A stretch of 64,000 nucleotides of DNA from Pseudogemmobacter faecipullorum. Lineage in GTDB: Bacteria > Pseudomonadota > Alphaproteobacteria > Rhodobacterales > Rhodobacteraceae. The stretch spans positions 186,001 to 250,000 of the forward strand of contig NZ_JACDXX010000004.1 of the NCBI RefSeq assembly GCF_020539525.1. The letters run 5' to 3'. The notes under the pieces are model-generated. The model was not told the origin of the DNA. It did no database searches and worked only from the letters and a program-made list of their open reading frames with translations. This document shows, piece after piece, positions 1 to 8,495 of the stretch. A program made the position numbers and the translations under genes. How positions within the stretch are numbered: the stretch's first letter is position 1; every line of letters begins with the position of its first letter.

Positions 1-207
1 GAGCTGCCAGTGGCCCCCGCTGCACTGCCCGACTGGGCTGCCGCTGCTGAGACCGCCCTCAGCGCTGCCGGGCCGGGGGGCTCGGGCCTGCTCGCCCGCA
101 GCTATCAGCTGGCGGAGGATGCGGCTGCCCGGGCCGGTGCGGTCGAAAAGCTGCGCGAGATCGCCAGACTGGGCTCTGGTAACGGTTTGGAAACGCCGCA
201 GAGGTGA
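1..207 (+). CDS. 3' end of an unidentified protein in the flagellar cluster (partial)
   Basis: The reading frame is open from the first base and ends at a TGA at 205-207, so only the last 68 or so residues are visible. They are Ala-rich and probably helical, with a charged C-terminal stretch (EKLREIARLG). A GTG lies at base 10, but nothing marks it as a real start, and the gene most likely begins outside the window. It is followed 36 bp later by the transglycosylase gene on the same strand, so it probably belongs to the same flagellar operon. I do not recognise the family. Confidence 0.45.
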   Translation, partial: ELPVAPAALPDWAAAAETALSAAGPGGSGLLARSYQLAEDAAARAGAVEKLREIARLGSGNGLETPQR

Positions 208-243
208 CAATGCAGGGGCACCCTGAGAATCGGTTACGACAGA

Positions 244-933
244 ATGTCCATCCGCAGAACGTTGCATCTGATCTGCTGCATTGCCCTCTTCGCCCTCGCC
301 GGGCCGGGCTGGCTGCGGGCCGGTGAATGTGACAGGGCCATTGCTACCGCCGCCGCCCGCTCTGACATCGCGCCCGAGCTGCTCTATGCCGTTGCGCTGA
401 CGGAATCGGGCCGGGCAGATGCGACGGGGGCGCGCCCCTGGCCCTGGACGCTGAATGCCGGCGGGGAGGGGCACTGGTTTGAAACCCGCGCCGAGGCCGA
501 GCGGGCTCTGCTGGATCTGCTCGGGCAGGGCCGCAGCAATATTGATATCGGCTGCTTTCAGCTGAACTGGCGCTGGCATGCGGCAGGATTTACCGATGCG
601 GCTGCTATGCTCGACCCCGCGCTGAACGCAGATTACGCCGCCCGCTTTCTGCTGGATCTGTATCAGCGCTCCGGCAGCTGGGACCAGGCGGTGGCCAGCT
701 ATCATTCCGCTACGAAAGAGCTGGCTGAGATTTATATGAACCGCTTTGTGCCGATCTATGCCAGCGTGGTCGGCAGCCCGGTTGCGGGTTGGACGGCCAG
801 CGCGCCGCTGCGGCCCGCCGTGAGCGCAGCCCGGGTCAATCTCTATCCGCTGCTGCAGGCCGGGCTGCCGGCTTCGGCGGGCTCGCTGATGCCGGTTTCT
901 GAAGCCCGCGCGCCGCTGATCGACCCCTCATGA
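244..933 (+). CDS. Lytic transglycosylase, SLT domain, flagellar-cluster type
   Basis: A 229-residue protein with an N-terminal signal peptide (hydrophobic stretch about residues 8-22, then Ala-Gly). The soluble lytic transglycosylase fold is indicated by the ALTES motif carrying the likely catalytic Glu, then NIDIGCFQLNWRWH, then the YAARFLLDLYQR and AVASYHSA segments. Such enzymes cleave the MurNAc-GlcNAc bond of peptidoglycan in the periplasm. Because it overlaps flhA by 4 bp (ATGA), it probably opens the wall locally for the flagellar rod. The last 60 residues are low-complexity and diverge from the domain. It could instead serve general wall turnover, but the coupling to flhA makes that less likely. 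Confidence 0.85.
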   Translation: MSIRRTLHLICCIALFALAGPGWLRAGECDRAIATAAARSDIAPELLYAVALTESGRADATGARPWPWTLNAGGEGHWFETRAEAERALLDLLGQGRSNIDIGCFQLNWRWHAAGFTDAAAMLDPALNADYAARFLLDLYQRSGSWDQAVASYHSATKELAEIYMNRFVPIYASVVGSPVAGWTASAPLRPAVSAARVNLYPLLQAGLPASAGSLMPVSEARAPLIDPS

Positions 934-3011
934 AGGTAAATGCGCTGCGTCCCCCCGCCAATCTGCTGCAGCCTGGCGTCGGACTTGCCCTCGCGCTGAT
1001 GGCGGTGGTGGCGATGATGATCCTGCCGGTGCCGCCGCTGGTGCTCGACATCGGTCTCGCGGCCTCTTTCGCGCTGGCGATACTGGTGCTGACGATCACG
1101 CTTTTCGTCGAACGCCCGCTCGATTTCTCGGCCTTTCCAACCATTCTGCTCGCCTCGCTTTTGCTGCGCCTTGGCCTGACCGTCTCCTCGACGCGGCTGA
1201 TCATCAGCAATGGCCAGAACGGCACCGCCGCCGCCGGCCATGTCATCGAGGGCTTTGCCAGTTTCGTGATGGGCGGAGATATCATCATCGGTCTGGTGAT
1301 TTTTTGCGTCATCATGATCGTGAATTTCATCGTGATCACCAGGGGCGCAGGACGGATGGCCGAGGTGGGCGCGCGCTTCGCGCTGGATGGCATGCCCGGG
1401 CGGCAGATGGCGATTGATGCCGATCTTTCTGCCGGGGCGATCACGCATGATGAGGCGCGGCGGCGGCGCGAGAGCGAACTGGCCGAGACCACCTTTTTCG
1501 GTTCGCTGGACGGGGCCTCGAAATTTGTCAAAGGCGATGCCATCGCCGGGCTGCTGATCACGGCGCTGAATTTCATCGTCGGGCTGGCGGTTGGCATCGG
1601 GGTGCATGGCATGGAGGCCTCGCGCGCTTTTGCGACCTATTCGATCCTGACGGTCGGCGATGGTCTCGTCAGTCAGATCCCGGCGGTGATTATCTCGGTG
1701 GCGGCCGCGCTCTTACTGTCGCGGGGCGGCGCTCAGGGGGCTGTCACCAGCAGCTTTTTTCTGCAGCTGGGCCGCTATCCGGCGGCCCTGGCAACGGTGG
1801 GGGGCCTTCTGGCGCTGATCGGTATTCTCCCGGGTATGCCCTTCCTGCCTTTTGCCGCCGGGGCCCTTCTGCTGGCGGGCCTGGCTCTCCGGCATCGCGC
1901 GCCGCCTGCGCCCGCCGGTGAGCTGCCCGCTGTCAGCGATCCCGTTACCAGGCGCCGACCGATCGGCGATCTGCTTGATTTCGATGAGATTCATCTCGAG
2001 TTTGCGCCGGATCTGGTCGATATGGCGCTCAATCCTGCGACCGGTCTTGATGGCCGGATCTTCAATATGCGCAATCATATCGCGACCAGTTTTGGCCTGA
2101 TCCTGCCGGAGATCCGCCTGACGGATGAGGCCGAGCTGGCCCCGGGCTGTTACCGGATCCGCATTCAGGGGGTCGAGCGTGCCACCGACCGGCTGATGCC
2201 CGGGCGTGTGCTGGCCCTGCTCAGCGAAGGGGTGGAGCCCCCTGCGGGCGAGGATGTGCGCGAGCCGGTCTATGGTGCCCCGGCGCGCTGGATTGCGGCC
2301 GAAGCCCAGGAGGATGCGGCGCTGCTGGGGCTGACGGTCGTCTCCCCGGCCGAGGTTCTGGCAACGCATCTGCTTGAACTGATGAAGAATAATCTGTCGC
2401 GCCTGCTGTCTTTGCGGGGGATGCGCCGCCTGCTTGATGAATTCAGCGACCTCTCTGACAAGAGCCGGGCCGCGGCCAATCGCCGGCTGCTTGATGAAAT
2501 GATCCCTGAGAAGGTTCCGCCTGATCTCTTGCATGCCGTGCTGCGGCTTTTGCTGGAGGAAAGGGTGTCGATCCGCAATCTGCCGCTGATCCTGGAGGCG
2601 ATTGCGGCGGTGCGCAGCCTCGGCTCGCCGGAGGCGGTCTGTGAATATGTCCGTCAGCGCCTCGGCTTTCAGATCATCGCCGGACAAAAGCGCGAGGATG
2701 GCTCGCTGCCGCTGATCCAGCTGGCCCCCGAATGGGAGCGCAGTTTTCAGGCCCATCAGATTGAGGGCGAGAAAGGCGCGCGCGATGTTGCCCTGCCGCC
2801 CGATCTGTTCGCGCGCCTCGCCAATGGCATTGCCGATCAGATCAGCGCGGCGCGCGAGGCCGGGCAGGCGGCGGCGCTGGTTACCTCCGCCAGCCGCCGC
2901 CGCTTTCTGCGCAGCGTGGTTCAGGCGCGAGGCCTGCAGATCGCGGTGCTGTCCTATGAGGAGGTCGGAACTGAGGTCCGGCCCGCCCTGCTGGGCCAGG
3001 TTCCGGCATGA
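930..3011 (+). CDS. flhA: Flagellar type III export gate protein FlhA
   Basis: A 693-residue protein, the usual FlhA length. The N-terminal half has about eight hydrophobic segments. The FHIPEP signature is visible at about residues 134-168 (ITRGAGRMAEVGARFALDGM and the following PGRQMAIDAD). The second half is the cytoplasmic domain that docks chaperone-substrate complexes. FlhA forms the inner-membrane ring that uses proton-motive force to export flagellar subunits. It overlaps the transglycosylase gene upstream and fliR downstream by 4 bp each, so translation of the three is probably coupled. No frameshift or missing motif is seen. Confidence 0.97.
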   Translation: MKVNALRPPANLLQPGVGLALALMAVVAMMILPVPPLVLDIGLAASFALAILVLTITLFVERPLDFSAFPTILLASLLLRLGLTVSSTRLIISNGQNGTAAAGHVIEGFASFVMGGDIIIGLVIFCVIMIVNFIVITRGAGRMAEVGARFALDGMPGRQMAIDADLSAGAITHDEARRRRESELAETTFFGSLDGASKFVKGDAIAGLLITALNFIVGLAVGIGVHGMEASRAFATYSILTVGDGLVSQIPAVIISVAAALLLSRGGAQGAVTSSFFLQLGRYPAALATVGGLLALIGILPGMPFLPFAAGALLLAGLALRHRAPPAPAGELPAVSDPVTRRRPIGDLLDFDEIHLEFAPDLVDMALNPATGLDGRIFNMRNHIATSFGLILPEIRLTDEAELAPGCYRIRIQGVERATDRLMPGRVLALLSEGVEPPAGEDVREPVYGAPARWIAAEAQEDAALLGLTVVSPAEVLATHLLELMKNNLSRLLSLRGMRRLLDEFSDLSDKSRAAANRRLLDEMIPEKVPPDLLHAVLRLLLEERVSIRNLPLILEAIAAVRSLGSPEAVCEYVRQRLGFQIIAGQKREDGSLPLIQLAPEWERSFQAHQIEGEKGARDVALPPDLFARLANGIADQISAAREAGQAAALVTSASRRRFLRSVVQARGLQIAVLSYEEVGTEVRPALLGQVPA

Positions 3012-3805
3012 TGCCGGTCTTTACCGCGCTGACGGCGCTGCTTCAGCTGGCCGAGGCGGCAATCTGGCAGGCGGGCCTGGTGTTTTTGCGGGTCGGCGCG
3101 GCGGTTGCCTTGCTGCCTGTTGCGGGAGAAATTCTCCTGCCAATGCGGCTACGTCTCGCCATTGCGCTTGCCCTTACGGCCATTGTTACCCCGGCTCTGC
3201 CCGGGGCTGAGGCGGGTGGCCTGGCGGGATCAGCCGGGGCGGCGCAGTTTACGCTGGCAGCGGTGGCGACAGAGGTGATCGCCGGGCTGCTGCTCGGCCT
3301 GATGCTGCGGTTTTTGTTCTTTGCGCTGCAGATCGCCGGAACCATTGCGGCGCAATCGGCCTCGCTGGCACAGATGTTCAGTGGAACCGGGCCAGAACCA
3401 CAGCCTGTCATCGCCAGTTTTCTGACCCTGGCAGGCCTGGCGCTGTTTTGTGCCAGCGATGGTGTCGCCCGGGCGGGAGAGCTGATTCTTCTTTCCTATC
3501 AGCTGCTTCCGGCGGGTCATCTGCCCGCGCCTGCTGATCTCGCCACCCTCAGCCTGCTGCGGGTCAGCCGGGTTTTCGCGCTTGGTTTTACCCTGGCGGC
3601 GCCGTTTGTGATTGCGGCTTTGCTCTATAATCTGACGCTTGGCGTGATCAATCGGGCGATGCCGGGGCTGATGGTGACCTTTATCGGTGCCCCCGCGCTC
3701 AGCTGGGCCGGTATCCTGCTGCTGATGCTGGCCGCGCCTTTCATGCTTCAGTTCTGGCATGAGGGGATGTCCGCGGCGCTGCAGGACCCCTGGGGGATGT
3801 GGTAA
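3008..3805 (+). CDS. fliR: Flagellar biosynthesis protein FliR
   Basis: A 265-residue integral membrane protein with about six hydrophobic helices across its length. It carries the FliR-type segment GLLLGLMLRFLFFALQIAGT followed by QSASLAQMF and, near the C-terminus, NRAMPGLMVTFIGAPALSW. FliR builds the export-gate core with FliP and FliQ in the inner membrane. The start overlaps flhA by 4 bp (ATGA), and the TAA stop shares its last base with the flhB ATG. fliP is not in this window, while fliQ is encoded in the opposite-strand unit at 9205-9471. Confidence 0.95.
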   Translation: MMPVFTALTALLQLAEAAIWQAGLVFLRVGAAVALLPVAGEILLPMRLRLAIALALTAIVTPALPGAEAGGLAGSAGAAQFTLAAVATEVIAGLLLGLMLRFLFFALQIAGTIAAQSASLAQMFSGTGPEPQPVIASFLTLAGLALFCASDGVARAGELILLSYQLLPAGHLPAPADLATLSLLRVSRVFALGFTLAAPFVIAALLYNLTLGVINRAMPGLMVTFIGAPALSWAGILLLMLAAPFMLQFWHEGMSAALQDPWGMW

Positions 3806-4896
3806 TGTCAGGCCCCACTGAAGATCAGGACAGCAAGACCTTTGATCCGACGCCGCGTCGCCTGCAGAAAGCACGCGAAGAGGGGGATGTGATCCGGTCG
3901 GAAGATCTGCAGAGCGCTCTGGCCCTGCTTGGGTTTTTGCTGGCGTTGCTCATCTTTGGTCCCTGGGCGGTTGGCGCGGCTGCCGAAGCCGCGGCCGAGC
4001 TGATCGGCGCGGCGGATCAGCTCCGGCTCACGGCGGGGGGGCAGCGTATTCTTGCGCTTGCTGCGGCCGCGCTTTTGCCGCTGCTGGCCCTGCTGCTGCC
4101 GCCTGGCCTGCTGTTATTGGCCTGGCTGATCGGCTCGCGGGGCCTGGTCTTTGCGCCTGATAAACTGGGTTTTCGCCTCTCCCGCCTGTCGGTGCTGGCC
4201 AGTTTCAGGCAAAAATTCGGTCGTAATGGCCTGGTGGATTTCAGTAAGAAAACACTGAAAATGCTGCTGATCGCCACCGCGCTGTCGGTGTTTTTGCACA
4301 AAAACAGCGATGAGATCTTTCTCAGCCTGCGGCTGACGCCTGGGCAGTTTCTGTTGCTGCTTATGAAAATACTGACTGGCTTTCTGATCCTCGCCATTGC
4401 GCTGAATGCAGCCGCCGGGGCGCTCGATCTGCTCTGGCAGCGGCTCGAATTTATGCGCCGGAACCGGATGAGCCGCAAAGAGCTGACCGATGAGATGAAA
4501 GACAGTGAGGGCGATCCGCATCAGAAGGCCGACAGGCTGCGCCGGGCCCGCGAAATTGCCAGCCGCAGGATGATGGCGGATGTGCCCGGCGCGGATGTGG
4601 TGATTGTGAACCCGACCCATTATGCGGTGGCGCTGAAATGGGATCGGGCCAAAGGAGGGGCGCCGGTCTGCGTGGCAAAAGGCCAGGATGAGCTCGCGCT
4701 GCGCATCCGCGAGATTGCGCGCGAGGCCGGCGTGCCAATCCGCCATGATCCGCCTGCGGCGCGGCTGATTTTCGCAACCATCCGCATCGGCGCCGAGGTG
4801 CAGCCCGAGCATTATGCCGCCGTCGCTGCGGCTATTCGCTTTGCGCATTCCCTGCGGCGAAGCAGCGGCCAGGGCCCTAGGGGCGGACATGTCTGA
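3805..4896 (+). CDS. flhB: Flagellar export switch protein FlhB
   Basis: I place the start at the ATG at 3805, overlapping the fliR stop (TAATG), not at an in-frame GTG six bases earlier. The product is 363 residues. The N-terminal half has four membrane helices, and the cytoplasmic domain has the autocleavage motif NPTH at about residue 269, within VIVNPTHYAVALKWDR. Cleavage between Asn and Pro lets FlhB switch export from rod/hook to filament substrates once FliK senses hook length. The MSRKELTDEMKDSEGDP segment before the motif is typical. The last bases overlap the next gene by 8 bp. Confidence 0.96.
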   Translation: MSGPTEDQDSKTFDPTPRRLQKAREEGDVIRSEDLQSALALLGFLLALLIFGPWAVGAAAEAAAELIGAADQLRLTAGGQRILALAAAALLPLLALLLPPGLLLLAWLIGSRGLVFAPDKLGFRLSRLSVLASFRQKFGRNGLVDFSKKTLKMLLIATALSVFLHKNSDEIFLSLRLTPGQFLLLLMKILTGFLILAIALNAAAGALDLLWQRLEFMRRNRMSRKELTDEMKDSEGDPHQKADRLRRAREIASRRMMADVPGADVVIVNPTHYAVALKWDRAKGGAPVCVAKGQDELALRIREIAREAGVPIRHDPPAARLIFATIRIGAEVQPEHYAAVAAAIRFAHSLRRSSGQGPRGGHV

Positions 4897-5215
4897 CCCC
4901 CGGCTGGTGCGGCTGAGACAGATTGCGGATCTGGTGCTGGAGCAGCGTTCAGAGCGGCTGGCCGGGGCCGGGGCAGCCCGCGCGGCAGTCAGGGCCAGGC
5001 TTGCGGCGCTGGATCAATGGCCGGACGAAACGGAACGCGCCGATACTGGCCTGCAGATATCATGGTATCGCTTTGAAACCTGGGCGACGCCAAGGCGGTT
5101 GGAATTGCAGCGCCAGGCCGCGCTGTGTGAGGCGGAATGGCTGAACGCCCTCGGCGAGGCGCGCCGGGCTTTTGCCCGGGTTCAGCTGCTGCGCCAGCTT
5201 AAAGAGCGTAAGTAG
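4889..5215 (+). CDS. Small FliJ-like coiled-coil candidate in the flagellar operon
   Basis: An ATG at 4889 inside the flhB end (8 bp overlap) gives 108 residues beginning MSDPRLVRLRQIADLVLEQR. The frame is open further upstream, but that part lies inside flhB. The protein is strongly charged and Ala/Arg/Glu/Leu-rich throughout, as expected for long helices or a coiled coil, and ends RVQLLRQLKERK. Size, composition and position behind flhB fit a FliJ-type export chaperone or ATPase stalk protein, but no signature proves it. It is the last gene of its unit; the IS element begins 26 bp after its stop. Confidence 0.6.
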   Translation: MSDPRLVRLRQIADLVLEQRSERLAGAGAARAAVRARLAALDQWPDETERADTGLQISWYRFETWATPRRLELQRQAALCEAEWLNALGEARRAFARVQLLRQLKERK

Positions 5216-5237
5216 AGGCTGTTTGCCGCCTGCCGGA

Positions 5238-5241
5238 CTAG
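5238..5241. repeat. CTAG target-site duplication of the IS element (left copy; right copy 6084-6087)
   Basis: CTAG occurs exactly at both outer edges of the IS. The right copy supplies the TAG stop codon of fliL, read on the minus strand. CTAG or TA targets are typical of the IS427 group of the IS5 family. The exact duplication length (4 or 2 bp) cannot be fixed, because the terminal bases are ambiguous. Confidence 0.75.
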
Positions 5242-6083
5242 GGTCGAAACTCCATCAAACTGTTGTAACGGCTTGTTTCCTCTGATTCACTGCCCGTAGT
5301 TTGCAGAAGGTGGGTGATGTCTGCAGGATTTTGGCTTTCCGATCATGCCTGGGCTTCGATTGAGCCGCTGTTGCCAAGGAACCAGTCGGGTGCGCGGCGG
5401 GTGGATGATCGCCGGGTGATCAGCGGGATCATTCAAGTCTTGCGGGTGGGGTGCCGTTGGCAGGATTGTCCAGCCGACTATGGCCCTTCGGGCACGATCT
5501 GCAATCGCTTTAACCGGTGGAGCCGGCGGGGGGTGTGGACGCGGATCTTCACCCTCTTGTCAGCGCAGGCGGGGCTGCCGGTTGATCTGAGCATCGATAG
5601 TACCGCCGTGCGTGCCCACCGCTCGGCACATTGCGAAAAGGCAGGCGAAAGTTCAGGCCATCGGGCGCTCGTGTGGAGGACCAACCACGAAAATCCATGC
5701 CCTGACCGATGCTTGCGGGCGGGCCGTCGCCTTTTTGATCGGTCCCGGAAACGGCGCCGATATCTCGGCAGCACCGGCGCTGCTCGACAAGCTGTCACCC
5801 CCAGGCCGGCTGCTGACCGACAAGGGCTGTGATGCCAAGAGCTTACGGGCCCGCCTGGCAGAAAGCGCCACCGAAGCGGTGCCCCGCTCAACCCGGTCGC
5901 GCAAAAAGTCCATTCCACATGATTGTGCAGCTTATATCGCCCGAAACCTGATCGAGGGCGCGATCCGCCGCCTCAAGGACTGGCGGCGGATCGCAACAAG
6001 ATATGACAAGCTCGCCGCAAACTTCGCATCCACAGTCGCAATCGAAGCCGTAAACCTATGGTGGACCTGATTGAATCTCGACC
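5242..6083 (+). mobile_element. IS5-family insertion sequence, IS427-like group, 842 bp
   Basis: The ends are inverted repeats: the left end reads GGTCGAAACTCCATCA and the reverse complement of the right end reads GGTCGAGATTCAATCA, with three mismatches in 16. Both are bounded by CTAG. Inside is a transposase split over two reading frames. Length, target and two-frame layout fit the IS427 group of the IS5 family. It has inserted in the short space between two convergent flagellar units; without it the gap between the FliJ-like gene and fliL would be about 22 bp or less. No second copy is visible in this window. Confidence 0.9.
5317..6070 (+). CDS. IS5-family DDE transposase in two overlapping frames
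   Basis: The first frame begins at the ATG at 5317 (a GTG precedes it) with MSAGFWLSDHAWASIEPLLP, a typical IS5 N-terminus, and stays open to 5832. Its meaningful part ends near 5640. The second frame covers about 5633-6070 with IGRSCGGPTTKIHALTD. The DDE residues can be assigned: Asp in LSIDSTAVRAH (frame 1), Asp in LLTDKGCDAKSL and Glu in NLIEGAIRRLKDWRRIATRY (frame 2). Joining them needs a +1 (or -2) shift around the GCGAAAAGG at 5633-5641. This may be programmed frameshifting, known in this group, or a decayed slippage site. All catalytic residues are kept. Confidence 0.85.
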
Positions 6084-6542
6084 CTAGCTGTCCTGGCGGG
6101 CGATTTCGGTGATCAGCACATTGCTGACCACCTCTCCCAGCACCAGCCTTGCCTCATCCAGCAGCGCGCGGCGCAGCTGCACCAGATTTGCGGCATCGGT
6201 AAAGGCGCCGCTGAAACCGCCGGTATTGGCATGATCAAACAACACCTGTAGAAACGCATCCCGCAGCTTTGGTTCGCGCAGATAGACCTGCTCGGCCTGG
6301 CCGGGGGTGATCTCGAGGCTCAGAGAAAGCACCACAAGGGCGCTGACCCGGCCCTCGCTGAGGATGGGGACGATAAACTGATTGTTCAGCCGGATGAAAT
6401 CGGCACCGGCATTAGGAACAGGGTCTGCGCCGTCAGGGGGCGTGGGCGCCTGTTCAGCCCCCGGTTTCCATATCTGGCCGGCGGTAAGTCCGGCTGCCGC
6501 CGCGCCGAGGATGAGGAGCAGGGACAGGAAAAGCCGCCGCAT
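6084..6542 (-). CDS. fliL: FliL-like flagellar basal-body protein
   Basis: A 152-residue protein with one N-terminal membrane anchor (about residues 4-22) and a periplasmic domain. It contains the FliL-like IRLNNQFIVPILSEGRVSALVVLSLSLEI segment and a C-terminal helix ending LITEIARQDS. FliL surrounds the stator units and supports motor torque. It starts two bases after flgH ends, matching the flgH-fliL order of other alphaproteobacterial clusters. Its TAG stop lies in the CTAG that is the right target duplication of the IS, so the insertion leaves the protein intact but removes whatever followed it. Identity rests on position and the domain pattern. Confidence 0.8.
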   Translation of the reverse strand: MRRLFLSLLLILGAAAAGLTAGQIWKPGAEQAPTPPDGADPVPNAGADFIRLNNQFIVPILSEGRVSALVVLSLSLEITPGQAEQVYLREPKLRDAFLQVLFDHANTGGFSGAFTDAANLVQLRRALLDEARLVLGEVVSNVLITEIARQDS

Positions 6543-6544
6543 GA

Positions 6545-7270
6545 TTAAAACGGTAGCAGGATGTCGGTAATCTGCTGGCCATAACGCGGCTGCTGCATGT
6601 CAGTCAGCTGGCCCCGCCCGCCATAAGAAATCCGCGCTCCTGCAATCTTGTCATAGGTGATTTCATTCTGCCGCGAAATGTCACTGGGCCGGACATAGCC
6701 GGTGACGATCAGCTCGCGCAGCTCGTTATTCACTCTCACTTCCTGCTGCCCCTCGATGCGCAGAACCCCGTTGGCCAGCCGTTCCACCACCGTAGCGGCG
6801 ATGCGCAGCGTCAGCTTTTCGGAGCGTGAGACTTCACCCTCGCCCGAAAAGCTGGAAGACGAGCCGGTTGCGACAGCACTTGCCATGCTGGCCCCGGCGG
6901 GCAGTTTCTCATTCAGCCGCTGCGGGATGCCGAAGAATTGCGGAATGCCCATATCCTGTGCGCCGCGCCGCGCCCGGGCTGACGAGTTTGAGATTTCTGC
7001 GCTGTCATCGATTTCGATGACCACGGTCAGGATATCCCCCCTCTGAGCGGCGCGGCGGTCGCCGAGCAGCGAGCCGGTGCCCGCGCTCCAGAGCGAGGAC
7101 TGACCGCCTTCGCCAATCCGTGGCGCGGTTTCCGGCAGGGCCGAGGAATAGATCGCATGGTGCTGATAGCTGCCCTCCAGCGGGCTGAACTCCGGTGCGC
7201 GTCCCACCTGCGACAGGCTGCTGCAGGCGCAAAGAGCGAGGAACGGCAAGAGAAAGTGGCATGATTTCAA
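6545..7270 (-). CDS. flgH: Flagellar L-ring lipoprotein FlgH
   Basis: The start is a TTG at 7270 that overlaps the flgA stop as TTGA, with GGAG upstream; I see no usable ATG nearby. The 241-residue product has a lipoprotein signal peptide ending LALCAC, with Cys as the acylation site. The FlgH core SLLGDRRAAQRGDILTVVIE is at about residues 66-85, and the end reads GARISYGGRGQLTDMQQPRY. FlgH forms the outer-membrane bushing around the rod. The P-ring gene flgI is not in this window. The rare TTG start in a coupled overlap may lower its translation relative to flgA. Confidence 0.93.
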   Translation of the reverse strand: MKSCHFLLPFLALCACSSLSQVGRAPEFSPLEGSYQHHAIYSSALPETAPRIGEGGQSSLWSAGTGSLLGDRRAAQRGDILTVVIEIDDSAEISNSSARARRGAQDMGIPQFFGIPQRLNEKLPAGASMASAVATGSSSSFSGEGEVSRSEKLTLRIAATVVERLANGVLRIEGQQEVRVNNELRELIVTGYVRPSDISRQNEITYDKIAGARISYGGRGQLTDMQQPRYGQQITDILLPF

Positions 7271-7701
7271 GGCAATGCTCCGATATGGATCAGCCCGTCG
7301 CGCCCGACCAGGCCTGAAACCGTGGCCTTCGAGCTGAGGTTCATCACCCTGACCATCTCTCCGGCTCCGGCACGGCCAAGGGCGCGGCCCTCCGCCCGGA
7401 TCACCAGCGCGCCGGCCCGATATTCGAGAGCCACGCTGGCATTGCGCTCGATCAGGGCCGGCGGGCCAAGATCGGCCGATCTGAGCGGGCGCCCGGCATA
7501 GATCGCCACTCTGGTTTCGAGGCCGAGCGCCAGCAGCGGATCGCTCAGGGCGCCGTCAGATATGTCGGGGCTCAGCGCGATATCGCCGGGCATGATCAGA
7601 TGCTGCGCCGGAAGATTTCGTGCCGCGACAAGGCTTTCCGCCCCGGCGGGCAGGGTGTGCAGCCCGAGGAGCAGGGCGCTCAGACAGCGCAGCCCACGCA
7701 T
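7267..7701 (-). CDS. flgA: Flagellar P-ring chaperone FlgA
   Basis: A 144-residue protein with a signal peptide (about residues 1-21, ending PAGAES). An SAF-like domain follows, beginning VAARNLPAQHLIMPGDIALSPD, and the C-terminal part is the typical GEMVRVMNLSSKATVSGLVGRDG. FlgA escorts FlgI through the periplasm for P-ring assembly. It is short compared with enterobacterial FlgA (about 220 residues), as is usual for the alphaproteobacterial form. Its ATG shares a base with the flgG stop (TGATG), and its own stop is overlapped by the flgH TTG, so all three are likely coupled. Confidence 0.9.
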   Translation of the reverse strand: MRGLRCLSALLLGLHTLPAGAESLVAARNLPAQHLIMPGDIALSPDISDGALSDPLLALGLETRVAIYAGRPLRSADLGPPALIERNASVALEYRAGALVIRAEGRALGRAGAGEMVRVMNLSSKATVSGLVGRDGLIHIGALP

Positions 7702-8486
7702 CAGCGCAGCTGGGTGGTGGCGCCGAGCATCTGATCGGCAGCGGTGATCACTTTGGCATTCAGCTCATATCCGCGCTGTGCCTTGATCAGCTCGGTAATC
7801 TCGCGCACCGGGTCGACCGAGCTTTCCTCGAGATAGCCCTGGCGCAGGCTGCCCAGCCCGTCAGAGCCCGGATCGCTGATCACCGGCGGGCCTGATGCGG
7901 CCGTTTCCAGAAACAGATTTGAGCCGATCGCCTCCAGCCCTTTGTCATTGGTAAAATCGCTCAGGGTGAACTGGCCCAACAGCTCAGGCTCTACCCGGTC
8001 GCTGAAATAGGCCCAGACCTCGCCCCCGGCATTGATGGCGATTGAGCGCGCCTCCTGGGGAATGGTGATGCCAGGCGCAACCGGATAGCCGTCGGAGGTG
8101 ACGATCAGCCCGTCGGCCGAACGCTTCAGCGCCCCGTCCCTGGTATAGGCGGAAAGGCCTGAGGGCAGCGTCACTTCGAGATAGCCATTGCCATCAATCG
8201 CCAGGTCAAGATCGCCATTTGTCATGGTCAGCGATCCCTGCGACAGCAGGACCGAGACCGATGAGGGCCGGACGCCCAGGCCAATCTGTACGCCGGTGGG
8301 AAGCATCGTGCCGTCGCCCGCGGCGATTGTGCCGGGGCGGGCGTATTGCTGATAATGCAGATCGGCGAAATCGGCCCGGCGCGCATTATAGCCATTGGTC
8401 GACATATTCGCGAGATTATTGGAAACGACATCGACCTTCATCTGTTGAGCCGACATGCCGGTGGCGGCAATCTGCAATGCTTTCAT
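7701..8486 (-). CDS. flgG: Flagellar distal rod protein FlgG
   Basis: A 261-residue protein of normal length. The N-terminal rod-protein helix is plain (ALQIAATGMSAQQMKVDVVS, then NNLANMSTNGYNA). The C-terminal helix reads GYLEESSVDPVREITELIKA and continues QRGYELNAKVI. Both ends form the coiled core of the distal rod. The middle, with LAIDGNGYLEVTLPSG, is the usual hook/rod domain. It lies between flgF and flgA in the minus-strand rod operon. Nothing is missing. Confidence 0.96.
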   Translation of the reverse strand: MKALQIAATGMSAQQMKVDVVSNNLANMSTNGYNARRADFADLHYQQYARPGTIAAGDGTMLPTGVQIGLGVRPSSVSVLLSQGSLTMTNGDLDLAIDGNGYLEVTLPSGLSAYTRDGALKRSADGLIVTSDGYPVAPGITIPQEARSIAINAGGEVWAYFSDRVEPELLGQFTLSDFTNDKGLEAIGSNLFLETAASGPPVISDPGSDGLGSLRQGYLEESSVDPVREITELIKAQRGYELNAKVITAADQMLGATTQLR

Positions 8487-8495
8487 GGCTTTGCT

